Origin: SCQP01 sp050747745 | GTDB lineage: Bacteria; Acidobacteriota; Terriglobia; Terriglobales; SCQP01 | DNA length: 64,000 bases | Assembly: GCA_050747745.1 (NCBI GenBank) | Contig: JBOGKM010000104.1 | Coordinates: 1-64,000, forward strand | Direction of reading: 5' to 3' | Shown: one piece after another, positions 41,417 to 50,110 of the stretch | How the letters are laid out: each line of letters opens with the position of its first letter | How positions within the stretch are numbered: position 1 is the first letter of the stretch | The notes under the pieces: generated by a model | Told to the model about the DNA's origin: nothing | Databases searched by the model: none | The model's input: the letters and a program-made list of their open reading frames with translations, nothing else | Translations under genes and position numbers: made by a program

Positions 41417-43879
41417 ATGTTCGAACGCTACACCGAAAAGGCCCGGCGTGTCATTTTTTTCGCGCGTTATGAAGCGAGCCAGTGCGGCAGCCCGCTGATC
41501 GAGAGCGAGCACCTTTTGCTGGGGCTGCTGCGGGAAGACAAGGCGCTGACGACGCGCTTTCTGCGCAGCCACGCCTCGCTGGAAGCGATCCGCAAGGAAA
41601 TTGAAAGCCGGACCGTGGTGCGGGAAAAGGGATCGACGTCGGTGGACCTGCCGCTCAGCCACGAGTGCAAACGCATCCTCAACTATGCCGCCGAAGAAGC
41701 CGAGCGGCTAAGCCACAAGCATATCGGCACGGAACATCTGCTGCTGGGGCTCCTGCGGGAAGAGCGCTGCTTTGCGGCCGAGCTATTGCAGAACCGCGGC
41801 CTGCGCCTGGCGCAAGTGCGGGAAGAACTGGCGCGAACCGCACAGGACCGGGCCGGCAACCGGCCCAAGGAGTCCTCGCTGCTCATGGAGTTCAGCCGCG
41901 ATCTCACCCAAGCGGCCACGGACGGAATGCTGGACCCGCTGGTGGGGCGGCAGTACGAGTTGGAACGCGTGATTCAGATTTTGTGCCGGAGAACGAAGAA
42001 CAACCCGGTGCTGATCGGCGAGCCGGGGGTGGGAAAGACAGCGATCGTGGAAGGGTTGGCGCAGAAAATCGCCGACAGCGAAGTGCCGTCATTTCTGGCG
42101 GAAAAGCGCATTCTGGCGCTGGATCTGTCGCTCATCGTGGCGGGCACCAAGTACCGCGGGCAGTTCGAGGAGCGACTGAAGACGATCATGAAGGAGCTGA
42201 TCGAGAACCAGAACATCATCATCTTCATTGACGAGCTGCATACCTTGGTGGGCGCCGGATCGGCGGAAGGCTCGCTCGATGCGGCCAACATTCTGAAGCC
42301 GACGCTCTCGCGCGGCGAGATCCAGTGCATCGGGGCGACCACGCCGGGCGAATACCGCAAAAGCATCGAAAAGGACCGCTCGTTGGAGCGGCGCTTCCAG
42401 TCGGTCAAAGTCCAGCCGCCGGATGAGGAGCAGGCGGTGCTGGTGCTCAGCGGCATCAAGGACCGCTACGAAAAATTCCACGCGGTCAGCTATACCGACG
42501 AGGCGCTGCGCTACGCCGTTTACCACTCCAGCCGCTACATCCCCGACCGCTTCCTGCCGGACAAGGCGATTGACCTGCTGGACGAGGCGGGCGCGCGCGT
42601 GAAGCTGCGCCAGACCTGCGTGCCGCAAGAGCTGGCGGAAGTGCAGAAGCAACTCAAGGTCATCAATCACCGCATGAACGCTTCCATCGCCAACCACGAG
42701 TTCGAGAAGGCGCGGTTTTATTCCGACGAGGAGCGCAAGGAACGAGACAATCTGCGCCAACTGCGGGAGAAATACCAGCTCGACGAGAACGTCGCAGGCG
42801 TGGTGACGCGCGAGGACATCGAAGATGTGGTGGCGCGCTGGACGGGCGTGCCGGTACATGCCGTCAAAGAAGAGGAGATGCAGAAGCTGCTGCGTATCGA
42901 GGAGGAGCTGCACAAGCGTGTGATCTCGCAGGACAAGGCGATTTCTGCGCTGGCGCGCGCCATCCGGCGCAGCCGGGCGGGTCTGAAAAACCCGAATCGT
43001 CCGGTGGGTTCGTTCCTGTTCCTGGGTCCGACGGGAGTGGGCAAAACCGAGGTGGCGCGCTCGCTGGCGGCATTCCTATTCGGCAGCGAGAAGAGCCTGA
43101 TCCGGTTCGACATGTCCGAGTACATGGAAAAGCACTCGGTATCGAAACTGATCGGCTCGCCTCCAGGCTATGTCGGCTACAAGGAAGGCGGGCAGTTGAC
43201 CGAGCGGGTAAAGCGCTCGCCTTACTGCGTGGTGCTGCTGGACGAAATTGAAAAGGCCCACCCCGATCTTTTCAACTTGCTGCTGCAGGTGTTCGAAGAC
43301 GGCCAGCTCACCGACGGGCTGGGGAACACGGTGGATTTCAAGAACACCATCGTAATCATGACCTCCAACCTCGGGGCGCGTCATCTGGAAAAGCGCATGC
43401 ATCTCGGCTTCCAGAGCCCGAACGAGGAGATCCTCATGAGCCATATCGAGGACATGGTGCGGGAAGAAGTGAAGCGGCTGTTCAACCCGGAATTCCTCAA
43501 CCGGCTGGACGAGATCATTCTGTTCAACGCGCTCAGCGAGGACGATCTGACGCAGGTAGTCGAGATCCTGGTGCAGCAGTTAAACCGTCATCTCGCGCAG
43601 CGCGACGTGACCGTGACCTGCACTGCCGAGGCGAAGAAATGGGTTGTGGACAAGACCTGCCTCGACCGGAACTACGGCGCTCGTCCGCTGCGCCGCGCAC
43701 TGCAGCGGTATATCGAGGATCCGCTGTCGGAACTGCTGATTCAGGGTTCGCTCAAGCGGCCGGCGTTCCTGGAAGTCTTCCTGGATGCCAATAGCCTCTA
43801 CTATCGCCCGGTTGACTCCGGCGCGCACGCCGAAGATGAAGGTGCCGAGGCGACCGAAGCCGTGCTGCTATCGCACTAG
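41417..43879 (+). CDS. clpC: ATP-dependent Clp protease ATPase subunit ClpC
   Basis: The 820-residue AAA+ unfoldase has the double Clp-N repeat (about 1-150; FERYTEKARRVIF, ESEHLLLGLLRE), AAA module 1 with Walker A GEPGVGKT, a middle region with a UVR-type coiled coil (ANHEFEKARFYSDEE), and AAA module 2 with GPTGVGKT and DEIEKAH. The ATG at 41417 gives the normal FERYT start. It feeds substrates to ClpP. There are no mcsA/mcsB partners here, unlike in Firmicutes. The next gene starts 44 bases before its end. Confidence 0.93.
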   Translation: MFERYTEKARRVIFFARYEASQCGSPLIESEHLLLGLLREDKALTTRFLRSHASLEAIRKEIESRTVVREKGSTSVDLPLSHECKRILNYAAEEAERLSHKHIGTEHLLLGLLREERCFAAELLQNRGLRLAQVREELARTAQDRAGNRPKESSLLMEFSRDLTQAATDGMLDPLVGRQYELERVIQILCRRTKNNPVLIGEPGVGKTAIVEGLAQKIADSEVPSFLAEKRILALDLSLIVAGTKYRGQFEERLKTIMKELIENQNIIIFIDELHTLVGAGSAEGSLDAANILKPTLSRGEIQCIGATTPGEYRKSIEKDRSLERRFQSVKVQPPDEEQAVLVLSGIKDRYEKFHAVSYTDEALRYAVYHSSRYIPDRFLPDKAIDLLDEAGARVKLRQTCVPQELAEVQKQLKVINHRMNASIANHEFEKARFYSDEERKERDNLRQLREKYQLDENVAGVVTREDIEDVVARWTGVPVHAVKEEEMQKLLRIEEELHKRVISQDKAISALARAIRRSRAGLKNPNRPVGSFLFLGPTGVGKTEVARSLAAFLFGSEKSLIRFDMSEYMEKHSVSKLIGSPPGYVGYKEGGQLTERVKRSPYCVVLLDEIEKAHPDLFNLLLQVFEDGQLTDGLGNTVDFKNTIVIMTSNLGARHLEKRMHLGFQSPNEEILMSHIEDMVREEVKRLFNPEFLNRLDEIILFNALSEDDLTQVVEILVQQLNRHLAQRDVTVTCTAEAKKWVVDKTCLDRNYGARPLRRALQRYIEDPLSELLIQGSLKRPAFLEVFLDANSLYYRPVDSGAHAEDEGAEATEAVLLSH

Positions 43880-44672
43880 CCTGGCGCTTGCGCCGTTGCT
43901 TCTGGCCGGGACACTGGCCGCACAAACGCCGCCCGCGCCAACGCCCGCGCTGGAGCGGCAACTCGTGGCAGCATTCCAGCGAGATCAACAGAAGTTGCCG
44001 CGCTACAGCTACCGGGAGCACGTGTTGACGCGCAAGGACAACACGCGTGATGGCCGCACGCTCGAGGTTTGGTACGTTCATGGCCGCCCGGTAAACGAAA
44101 CCATCGCCCTCGATTCGCGCGCACTCAATCCGGGTGAAATCGCCGCCGAGCATGCACGTTTCTGCCAGCGGATGGCGGCGGCGGCGAAACGTTCGCCGCC
44201 GCCGTTGGGCGAACTGGAGTTCGCCGGCCACAGCTATCCATTTGCCCGGCTGGCCCACGATTATGTCTACCGCAACAGGCGCACCATCGTCTGGCATGGC
44301 CGCACCAGCTGGGTCTACGATGCCGTGCCCAATCCCGCAGTTCATGCCCGCAGCCGCGAGGAAACCTTGTTGCTGCACTCGGCCGGCGAGGTCTACGTGG
44401 ATGCGGCAGACGAGCACCTGGTGCGCCTGGCGCTGCATTCCACCAGCACGGTGCGCTATGGGCTAGGCGTATTGGCGGACATCCATCAGGCGAGCTTCGC
44501 GATAAGCCTGCGGCGGTTCGCCCCGAGGGTCTGGCTGCCCGCCCAAACCGATTTTCACCTGCGCGCTACGGTGCTGCTGTTGGGCCACATCATTCGCGGC
44601 AAGAGGCAGAGCTTTTTCGATTACTCAATTTTGTCCGGGTCCACCGCTGCCGCCGCCGGATGTAGCCGGTAG
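43836..44672 (+). CDS. Exported protein of unknown function
   Basis: The 278-residue protein has a likely signal peptide (LALAPLLLAGTLAAQ) and a beta-rich body: PRYSYREHVLTRKDN, RTLEVWYVHGRPVNE, IVWHGRTSWVYDAVPNP, LHSAGEVYVDAADEHLVRLALHS. The pattern of outer-membrane lipoprotein sorting-like or acidobacterial hypothetical exported proteins fits, but I do not recognise the family firmly. The ATG lies inside clpC's last 44 bases, so it may be coupled to it. Its 3' end overlaps the convergent pseudopilin-like gene by 48 bases. Confidence 0.6.
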   Translation: MKVPRRPKPCCYRTSLALAPLLLAGTLAAQTPPAPTPALERQLVAAFQRDQQKLPRYSYREHVLTRKDNTRDGRTLEVWYVHGRPVNETIALDSRALNPGEIAAEHARFCQRMAAAAKRSPPPLGELEFAGHSYPFARLAHDYVYRNRRTIVWHGRTSWVYDAVPNPAVHARSREETLLLHSAGEVYVDAADEHLVRLALHSTSTVRYGLGVLADIHQASFAISLRRFAPRVWLPAQTDFHLRATVLLLGHIIRGKRQSFFDYSILSGSTAAAAGCSR

Positions 44673-45359
44673 CTGCCCGCCCGGCAGCACCGCCGCGCCG
44701 CCGGCGCGCAGGCTGGGGTCTTCGGCGTAGTTGTAGACGAACTGCCAGTGATTGGGTGTGTCGAAGCCGTTGAATGCATGAATCGCGGGCTGTTTGTTCA
44801 TGCTGACCACCCCGATTACCGGCCCGCCGCCGGCTGAATTGCCACTGCTCAGGCCGGTCGATACGCCGGCCAGCCCATCCGGGGACGCCGCCGTCGTCGT
44901 CGGTCCTGGGGGTGTGGGCAAAGCGGCGGAAAGGCCCGCATCCGTGGAGGAAAGACCTGGGACGGTGCCGGGCTTGCTGCCGGTAGTGAGCGCGGCGGGC
45001 GGCTGATCGACGATTTCGGCGGTTACAGCCTGGCCGTAATGCAGGATCTGAAATTTGCCGCCGTCCTTCAAGTTGAGGGGATCGGCAAATTCCTGCCGCA
45101 AGTAACGGACGCCGTGGCCGTCCTGCTGCAGCAGAACTTTGATGCTGGGCGGGTAATGCCCGTAGGTGTGGTAATAACGCAAGATTGCCGTGCGGTACTG
45201 ACGCGCGTGGTCGATTTCGCGGGCCTCGCGCTCGCGCCGGATCTGCGTACTCCACGACGGCACGGCCCGCGCGAGCGTGATCACCAGAACGCACAGCACC
45301 AGCAGGATCACCAGCAGCACATAGCCTCCCTGCTGGCGACGGTGGCAGGGCCGCCTCAT
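44625..45359 (-). CDS. Type II secretion/pseudopilin-like protein
   Basis: From the ATG at 45359 the protein has 244 residues. A basic N-terminus is followed by GGYVLLVILLVLCVLVITLARAVP, a pilin-like hydrophobic helix, then the GspG-type stretch REIDHARQYRTAILRYYHTYGHYPPSIKVLL. The C-terminal 100 residues are Pro/Gly/Ser/Thr-rich with one short folded part (HAFNGFDTPNHWQFVYNY). The prepilin glutamate at position +5 is not evident, so processing is uncertain. It is the last gene of the tonB-exb run. Confidence 0.6.
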   Translation of the reverse strand: MRRPCHRRQQGGYVLLVILLVLCVLVITLARAVPSWSTQIRREREAREIDHARQYRTAILRYYHTYGHYPPSIKVLLQQDGHGVRYLRQEFADPLNLKDGGKFQILHYGQAVTAEIVDQPPAALTTGSKPGTVPGLSSTDAGLSAALPTPPGPTTTAASPDGLAGVSTGLSSGNSAGGGPVIGVVSMNKQPAIHAFNGFDTPNHWQFVYNYAEDPSLRAGGAAVLPGGQLPATSGGGSGGPGQN

Positions 45360-45396
45360 ACCAGCAAGGAACGGCCTGGCATCGTCGGCGTTCCGA

Positions 45397-46272
45397 TTAT
45401 TCGTTGCCGCTGCCGCCTTTGGGCTTGGCCGCACCCTCGACCACGCCTCCAGAGTTCTTTTTGTTCTCCGCCGCCACTTGGGCTTTGCGGGTGGCAAGTG
45501 CCTCGTTCACGTAATTATTGGCAATGGTGACGTTGGCCTCGCGCTCGAGTTTGTTACCGCACGCCAAATCCGCCTTTTCTCGATACAGCAGGTTGAGATA
45601 GGTCATGGCGTCGGCATAGCCGGGACGCAGCTCCAGGGCTTTTTTCAACTGCTGCACGCCGTCGTCCAGTTTGGACGTGTCTTGCTCGTTCAGCGCCTGG
45701 CACTGTTGCTTGTCCTTGCGGCTGGACCTTTTATTGACGAGCGGCAAGCTGGCATCGGTGATGCCCTCGCTCTGGCGCAGGAGCAAAATCGCCGGGTGGG
45801 TCTCCTGGTAGTCGATCGCGCCGATGGTGTAATAGGCGGTCGGATCCTTGGGCGAAAGCTGTAGAGAGCGTTCGTAGTAATGACGCGCTTCCTCAAGATC
45901 GCCCATGTCGTAGTTGAGGCGCGCGATGCCAGCCACTGCATTCGCATTGGCCGGATCCTGCTCGAGCACGTTCTTGTATTCGCTGAGGGCATTGTCCGCA
46001 TAGCGCATATTGTCGGGCGTGGGCGATCCGGGCACAAACTGGGATTGGTAGGCGGTGGCCAAGTAGAGTTTGGCGTTGACCAGCGTGGGATCCAGCTTGA
46101 TCGCCTGCTGGAAGTTGGTTATGGCGGCATTGAATTGGGCCGCGTTAAACGCCGCCACGCCCCGATTGAGCTGATCGCGAGCCTCCAATTTCTGACACCC
46201 GGCGGCGCTGAGCGCCAGGCCCGCCATCGCCACTACAAGCAGCAACGTCCAAACGTTTTGGGATTTCTTCAT
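45397..46272 (-). CDS. TPR lipoprotein
   Basis: The 291-residue protein (ATG 46272) has a lipoprotein signal ending LSAAGC, then five or six TPR helix pairs: GVAAFNAAQFNAAITNFQQAIKLDPTLVNAKLYLATAY, ANAVAGIARLNYDMGDLEEARHYYERSLQLSPKDPTAYYTIG and LDDGVQQLKKALELRPGYADAMTYLNLLYR. It should sit in the periplasm as a scaffold. It follows the ExbD genes closely and is probably in their operon, a common acidobacterial layout. Its start lies 16 bases before the second ExbD stop. Confidence 0.8.
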   Translation of the reverse strand: MKKSQNVWTLLLVVAMAGLALSAAGCQKLEARDQLNRGVAAFNAAQFNAAITNFQQAIKLDPTLVNAKLYLATAYQSQFVPGSPTPDNMRYADNALSEYKNVLEQDPANANAVAGIARLNYDMGDLEEARHYYERSLQLSPKDPTAYYTIGAIDYQETHPAILLLRQSEGITDASLPLVNKRSSRKDKQQCQALNEQDTSKLDDGVQQLKKALELRPGYADAMTYLNLLYREKADLACGNKLEREANVTIANNYVNEALATRKAQVAAENKKNSGGVVEGAAKPKGGSGNE

Positions 46273-46288
46273 GAGAGCCCGGCTCTCC

Positions 46289-46714
46289 TTATTGGCCGGC
46301 TTGCATCTTGGGCGTGAGGATGCCCACCATAATGGACGGATCCACGCCCTTGGTGACGTCAATCACATGCGCGATGAGCGCGAACGGAATATCGTTGTCG
46401 CCCTTGACGAACAGCACTTTCTCCGCGCGCGTCTTGTAGATAGCCGCCAGCGACGGGGCGAGCGTCTGCCAAGTGACCGGCGTATCGTTAATCTTCACCA
46501 CCCCGTGATCGAGCACCTGCACCACGATGGTGCGCTGGCTGGTCTTGGGCTGCTTGGAGTGATTCGGCTGCGGCACCAGGGCGTGCAGTCCGCTGGGATG
46601 GAGGGGCTGAATCACCATGAAAATGATAATCAGCACCAGCATGACGTCAATCAGCGGGGTGATATTGATGTCTTTGGCGGGGCCGCCCTTGCTGCCCCCA
46701 ACGGACATGGCCAT
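46289..46714 (-). CDS. exbD: ExbD/TolR-family biopolymer transport protein (second copy)
   Basis: The 141-residue protein has the short cytoplasmic N-terminus with DINITPLIDVMLVLIIIFMV, in which the membrane Asp needed for proton flow lies in LIDVMLVL. The C-terminal periplasmic domain is small (VVQVLDHGVVKINDTPVTWQ, ... KVLFVKGDNDIPFALIAHVID). It pairs with ExbB to power TonB. It is the second of two ExbD genes, 13 bases after the first. Confidence 0.88.
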   Translation of the reverse strand: MAMSVGGSKGGPAKDINITPLIDVMLVLIIIFMVIQPLHPSGLHALVPQPNHSKQPKTSQRTIVVQVLDHGVVKINDTPVTWQTLAPSLAAIYKTRAEKVLFVKGDNDIPFALIAHVIDVTKGVDPSIMVGILTPKMQAGQ

Positions 46715-46727
46715 GACAATTTCCTCC

Positions 46728-47174
46728 CTATTCGGCCAGCAAGGCGGGTGACAGTTTTACCCTGTCCACCTTCTGGGTTTCCAGCGCGATGTTTTCCACC
46801 CCGGCCGAGCGGATGTCGTCCACCACGTTGGCGACAATTTTAAATTGCGCCTCCTTGTCGATCTTGATGAAGACGATTTTCTTCAACCGCTTGGCTTCTT
46901 CCTGCGCAATCTGGGTGGTAAGCTGTCCGGGGTCGATTTCATTGTTGCCGAGAAAGACCCGCCCATCGTGGCTGATGGCCACGATCACGGCGTTGTCCTT
47001 GTCGGCATCGGGCAGCATCATCGTGTTTTGTGCCTGCGGCAGTTGTACGGTGACACCGTGCTGCATCATGGGCGTGATGACCATGAAGATGATGAGCAAC
47101 ACCAACATCACGTCGCACAGCGGCGTGACATTGATATCCGCCGTCATCGCTTGTTCTTTCGGTTTCCAGGCCAT
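46728..47174 (-). CDS. exbD: ExbD/TolR-family biopolymer transport protein (first copy)
   Basis: The 148-residue protein has the same plan as its neighbour: TADINVTPLCDVMLVLLIIFMVITPMM, with the conserved membrane Asp, then a periplasmic domain with VIVAISHDGRVFLGNNEIDPGQL and KIVFIKIDKEAQFKIVANVVDDIR. The two copies differ enough to be heteromeric partners. It sits between ExbB and the second ExbD, 46 bases after ExbB. Confidence 0.88.
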   Translation of the reverse strand: MAWKPKEQAMTADINVTPLCDVMLVLLIIFMVITPMMQHGVTVQLPQAQNTMMLPDADKDNAVIVAISHDGRVFLGNNEIDPGQLTTQIAQEEAKRLKKIVFIKIDKEAQFKIVANVVDDIRSAGVENIALETQKVDRVKLSPALLAE

Positions 47175-47220
47175 GGATCCGTCCTCCTTTCCGTTCCCCC
47201 GAGCGCGCGACGGCGGGTGG

Positions 47221-47946
47221 CTACTTGCCGGCTCCCTGACGTTCCATTTGCTTCAGGAAGTAGTCAATCAGTTCGCTGCCGGAATTGTCCATCTCGATAT
47301 CGAACGCATCCACCTTGCCGCTGAAATAGTTGTAGAACCACACGGCGGGGATGGCGACGAACAGTCCCACGGCGGTGGTGACGAGGGCTTCGGAAATACC
47401 GCCGGCGACCGCGCTCAGGCCGGTGGTCTTCTCCACGCTGATGCTGGTGAAGGCGTGAATAATGCCCAGTACGGTGCCGAATAGGCCCACGAAGGGAGCC
47501 GTGGCACCAATGGTGGCGAGCATGCCCAAGCCACGCTTGAGCTCGTTATGCTCAATGGCCTGAGAGCGCCCGAGAGCGCGCTGGGAGGCCTCAATTTCTC
47601 CTCCGCTGATTTCAGTGCTGTTCTGGTGGGCTTGAAACTCGCCCAAGCCAGCACTGACGACTTTGGCCAAATGGCTCTTCTTATAGGTTTCGGCCACCTT
47701 CATAGCCTCATCCAGACGGCCCTGTTTGAGTGCGCCAGCCACTTTTGGCGCGAACAAACGCGATTCCTTCTTGGTATTTCCATAGGCGATAAGGCGGTCC
47801 ACGAACACCGCGATGGAAAGCACGGACATGATGAACAGCACGATAACGACGGCCTTCGCCGACCATCCCATCGAGCGCCACAGTCCCAGAGCACCAGTCT
47901 GCATCTCGCCGTTGGCTTGCAGCAGCATGAACATTGCGTAAGGCAT
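47221..47946 (-). CDS. exbB: MotA/TolQ/ExbB proton channel protein
   Basis: The 241-residue protein (ATG 47946; AAAGGA 11 bases upstream) has three membrane spans: KAVVIVLFIMSVLSIAVFVDRLI (about 30-52), then MLATIGATAPFVGLFGTVLGIIHAF and SEALVTTAVGLFVAIPAVWFYNYF. The G-A-T-A-P-x-x-G-L-x-G-T-V stretch is the family signature. With ExbD and TonB it turns the proton gradient into force for outer-membrane receptors. It lies 81 bases downstream of tonB. Confidence 0.9.
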   Translation of the reverse strand: MPYAMFMLLQANGEMQTGALGLWRSMGWSAKAVVIVLFIMSVLSIAVFVDRLIAYGNTKKESRLFAPKVAGALKQGRLDEAMKVAETYKKSHLAKVVSAGLGEFQAHQNSTEISGGEIEASQRALGRSQAIEHNELKRGLGMLATIGATAPFVGLFGTVLGIIHAFTSISVEKTTGLSAVAGGISEALVTTAVGLFVAIPAVWFYNYFSGKVDAFDIEMDNSGSELIDYFLKQMERQGAGK

Positions 47947-48027
47947 GAGAGTCAATTTCCTTTCGGACTTTGGAGATGAATGTCGAACGAAGCTGAACTA
48001 AAACCCGGTCTGGCCCCCCGTGGCCTT

Positions 48028-48741
48028 TTAGCCACCGTTGAGGTTGAAGTTGACGGTTATTGTGGTCACCACCTGCTGCACCTGGCCGTTGAGGGTCAGC
48101 GGATGGTAGCGCCACTGCAAAACGGCATTGCGCGCCGCGCCAACCAGCATGGCATTGCCGCTAATCACCTGCAGCGATTCGATTCTGCCATCCGTGCCGA
48201 TGATGGCGTGCAACACGACCGATCCCTGAATATGCGCCTGGCGGGCGATGGGCGGATACTGCGGCGCGGGACAGGACATGCACATGGCCGAGACCACATC
48301 ACCGCCGATCGCTACCGGCGCAGCCGGGGGCGGGGGAGGTGGAGGCGGACCCGTATGGATGAGGCCGCTCAGGACATCGCTGGGCGGGCCCGACATCTCG
48401 TTCGCGGTGACCGGCGGTGGCGGCCCGGCATCTATGATACGGGCAATCTTGGTGGGAATTTCGCGCGGGGCGACCAGTTGGTTGTTGGCCGTAACCACGC
48501 TCACCAGCCGGTGGACCACGATTTTAGGCATGGGCGGCGGTGGCGGCGGCGGTGGCGGTGGGGGTGGGGGCGCACTAAGAAACGCGGTCATGGACGAGGC
48601 CGGGAGCACGTTGTAATAGATGAGCGGGATGATGGCCACAATGGCGATCACCACCACCTGCACGAGCAGCGAGATCACCATCGTCGCCGACTTGCGGGTG
48701 CTCATCTTGCGCGTAGTCTCGACCATGCTCTGTTCAAACAT
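48028..48741 (-). CDS. tonB: Energy transducer TonB
   Basis: From the ATG at 48741 (GGGGGGA five bases upstream) the protein has 237 residues. One N-terminal span (ATMVISLLVQVVVIAIVAIIPLIYY) is followed by two proline tracts (about 13 and 8 in a row) and a C-terminal TonB fold: QYPPIARQAHIQGSVVLHAIIGTDGRIESLQVISG, AVLQWRYHPLTLNGQ. The C-M-S-C pair before the domain is common in acidobacterial TonBs. It spans the periplasm and touches receptors such as the one at 20187-23654. Confidence 0.9.
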   Translation of the reverse strand: MFEQSMVETTRKMSTRKSATMVISLLVQVVVIAIVAIIPLIYYNVLPASSMTAFLSAPPPPPPPPPPPPPMPKIVVHRLVSVVTANNQLVAPREIPTKIARIIDAGPPPPVTANEMSGPPSDVLSGLIHTGPPPPPPPPAAPVAIGGDVVSAMCMSCPAPQYPPIARQAHIQGSVVLHAIIGTDGRIESLQVISGNAMLVGAARNAVLQWRYHPLTLNGQVQQVVTTITVNFNLNGG

Positions 48742-48752
48742 TGAGATCCCCC

Positions 48753-50006
48753 CTAACTGCTGCGCCCCACTTTTTCCAGGCGCCCAGCGCCCCGGCCAGC
48801 CAGCACCGCGCTGCGCCCGGCCACGACCCGCTGGGGGCGCTGACGTCGATTGCGCCATTCAATGTAGGCGACCATCATGGGCGCGGCTACTGCGATGGAT
48901 GAATACGTGCCCACACAAATGCCAAAGGTCATGCAAAAGCTGAAGCCGCGCAGCGCCTGGCCGCCCAGCACCAGCAGCGACAGCACCGAAAGGAAGGTGA
49001 GTCCGGAGGTGAGCACCGTCCGGCTCAGCGTCTGGTTGATGCTGCGGTTCACCACGAAAGGCAGCTTGTCGCGCCGCATGATCGGCAGATTTTCCCGCAC
49101 ACGGTCAAACACCACGATGGTGTCGTTCATGGAATAGCCGATCAGGGTCAAAAATGCCGCCACCACGGTCAGATCGATGGGCAGCCGCGCCAGCGCGAAC
49201 ATCCCCAGCGTGATCAGCACATCATGGAATACGGCTACCACTGCCGCCAAACCATAAATGAACTCGAAGCGGAATGCAATATAAATCAACATCGCGATCA
49301 GCGAGTACAGCACCGCCCGCAGCGCCTGCGCGCGCAACTGCGAGCCGACCTCCGGACCGATGATGCTGGTGGATCGCACCGTGAAGGGCGCGAGAAAGAA
49401 ATCCTGGCTGGCCTGCTGGGCGATCTGGGCGTTGCCTGGGGCGGCCGCCAGCGCCTGGAAGCTGGGGAGCAGGCCGTTGTCCTGTTGGTCGCGGCGCACC
49501 TTGATGAGCTGCTGGGCTAACGCCGAATAGCGGGTTTGCGCCGCCTGCTGACCGAGACCCATGTAGCCATAGGGGTCCCTTTGCATCAGCCATGAGGTGA
49601 AGGCCGCCACGCCGACGTTGTTCAAATCCTGCTTGCCCTGAGTATGCACGCCCATCACCTGGTAGAGAACCGCGAGGATGTCGTTTTTGCTTTTTTCCAG
49701 GTCAGCCTGATTGAGGGCCGACAGGGGCGAGGAAATCAGTATCTCGTCCGAGCTCTTGCCGCCCACCGGCTCAATGGTAATCTGGCCGAGCTTGGCGGCG
49801 CCGAGTGTTACGCGAATTTTGGCGGTGGGCACGTTCTGGCTAAATTTAACGTCCATTTCGGTGCCGCCGGTGAAATCGGTCCCCATAACCGGTCCGCGGT
49901 AGTAAGTCAGCGCCACCATGCCGATCACAAACAGGGCCATGGTTACGGTGAGGAAGTACCACTTATACCCCAAAAAATCAATGTCAGTTTCGCGAAAAAA
50001 TTCCAT
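48753..50006 (-). CDS. secF: Protein translocase subunit SecF
   Basis: The 417-residue protein has a first span near 20-40, a long periplasmic loop (about 45-225), and five C-terminal spans with the marks FRFEFIYGLAAVVAVFHDVLITLGMFAL and YSMNDTIVVFDRVREN. It is longer than E. coli SecF (about 320) because of the extended periplasmic part. With SecD and YajC it helps protein export using the proton gradient. It ends 11 bases before tonB on the same strand. Confidence 0.92.
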   Translation of the reverse strand: MEFFRETDIDFLGYKWYFLTVTMALFVIGMVALTYYRGPVMGTDFTGGTEMDVKFSQNVPTAKIRVTLGAAKLGQITIEPVGGKSSDEILISSPLSALNQADLEKSKNDILAVLYQVMGVHTQGKQDLNNVGVAAFTSWLMQRDPYGYMGLGQQAAQTRYSALAQQLIKVRRDQQDNGLLPSFQALAAAPGNAQIAQQASQDFFLAPFTVRSTSIIGPEVGSQLRAQALRAVLYSLIAMLIYIAFRFEFIYGLAAVVAVFHDVLITLGMFALARLPIDLTVVAAFLTLIGYSMNDTIVVFDRVRENLPIMRRDKLPFVVNRSINQTLSRTVLTSGLTFLSVLSLLVLGGQALRGFSFCMTFGICVGTYSSIAVAAPMMVAYIEWRNRRQRPQRVVAGRSAVLAGRGAGRLEKVGRSS

Positions 50007-50110
50007 TCCCAGCCCTTAATCCGGCTTCGGGCTGGTGGGTTGCCCTCACCACCTTCTGACCCCGATCCGGGTTGAAAAGTTCCCAAAGGCTGCCGCGAGG
50101 CAGCGCGGGT

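Noticed and set aside
48300..48580. GC-rich repeats in plus-strand reading
   Set aside because: They are the codon runs for the proline tracts of TonB and not an independent repeat element.
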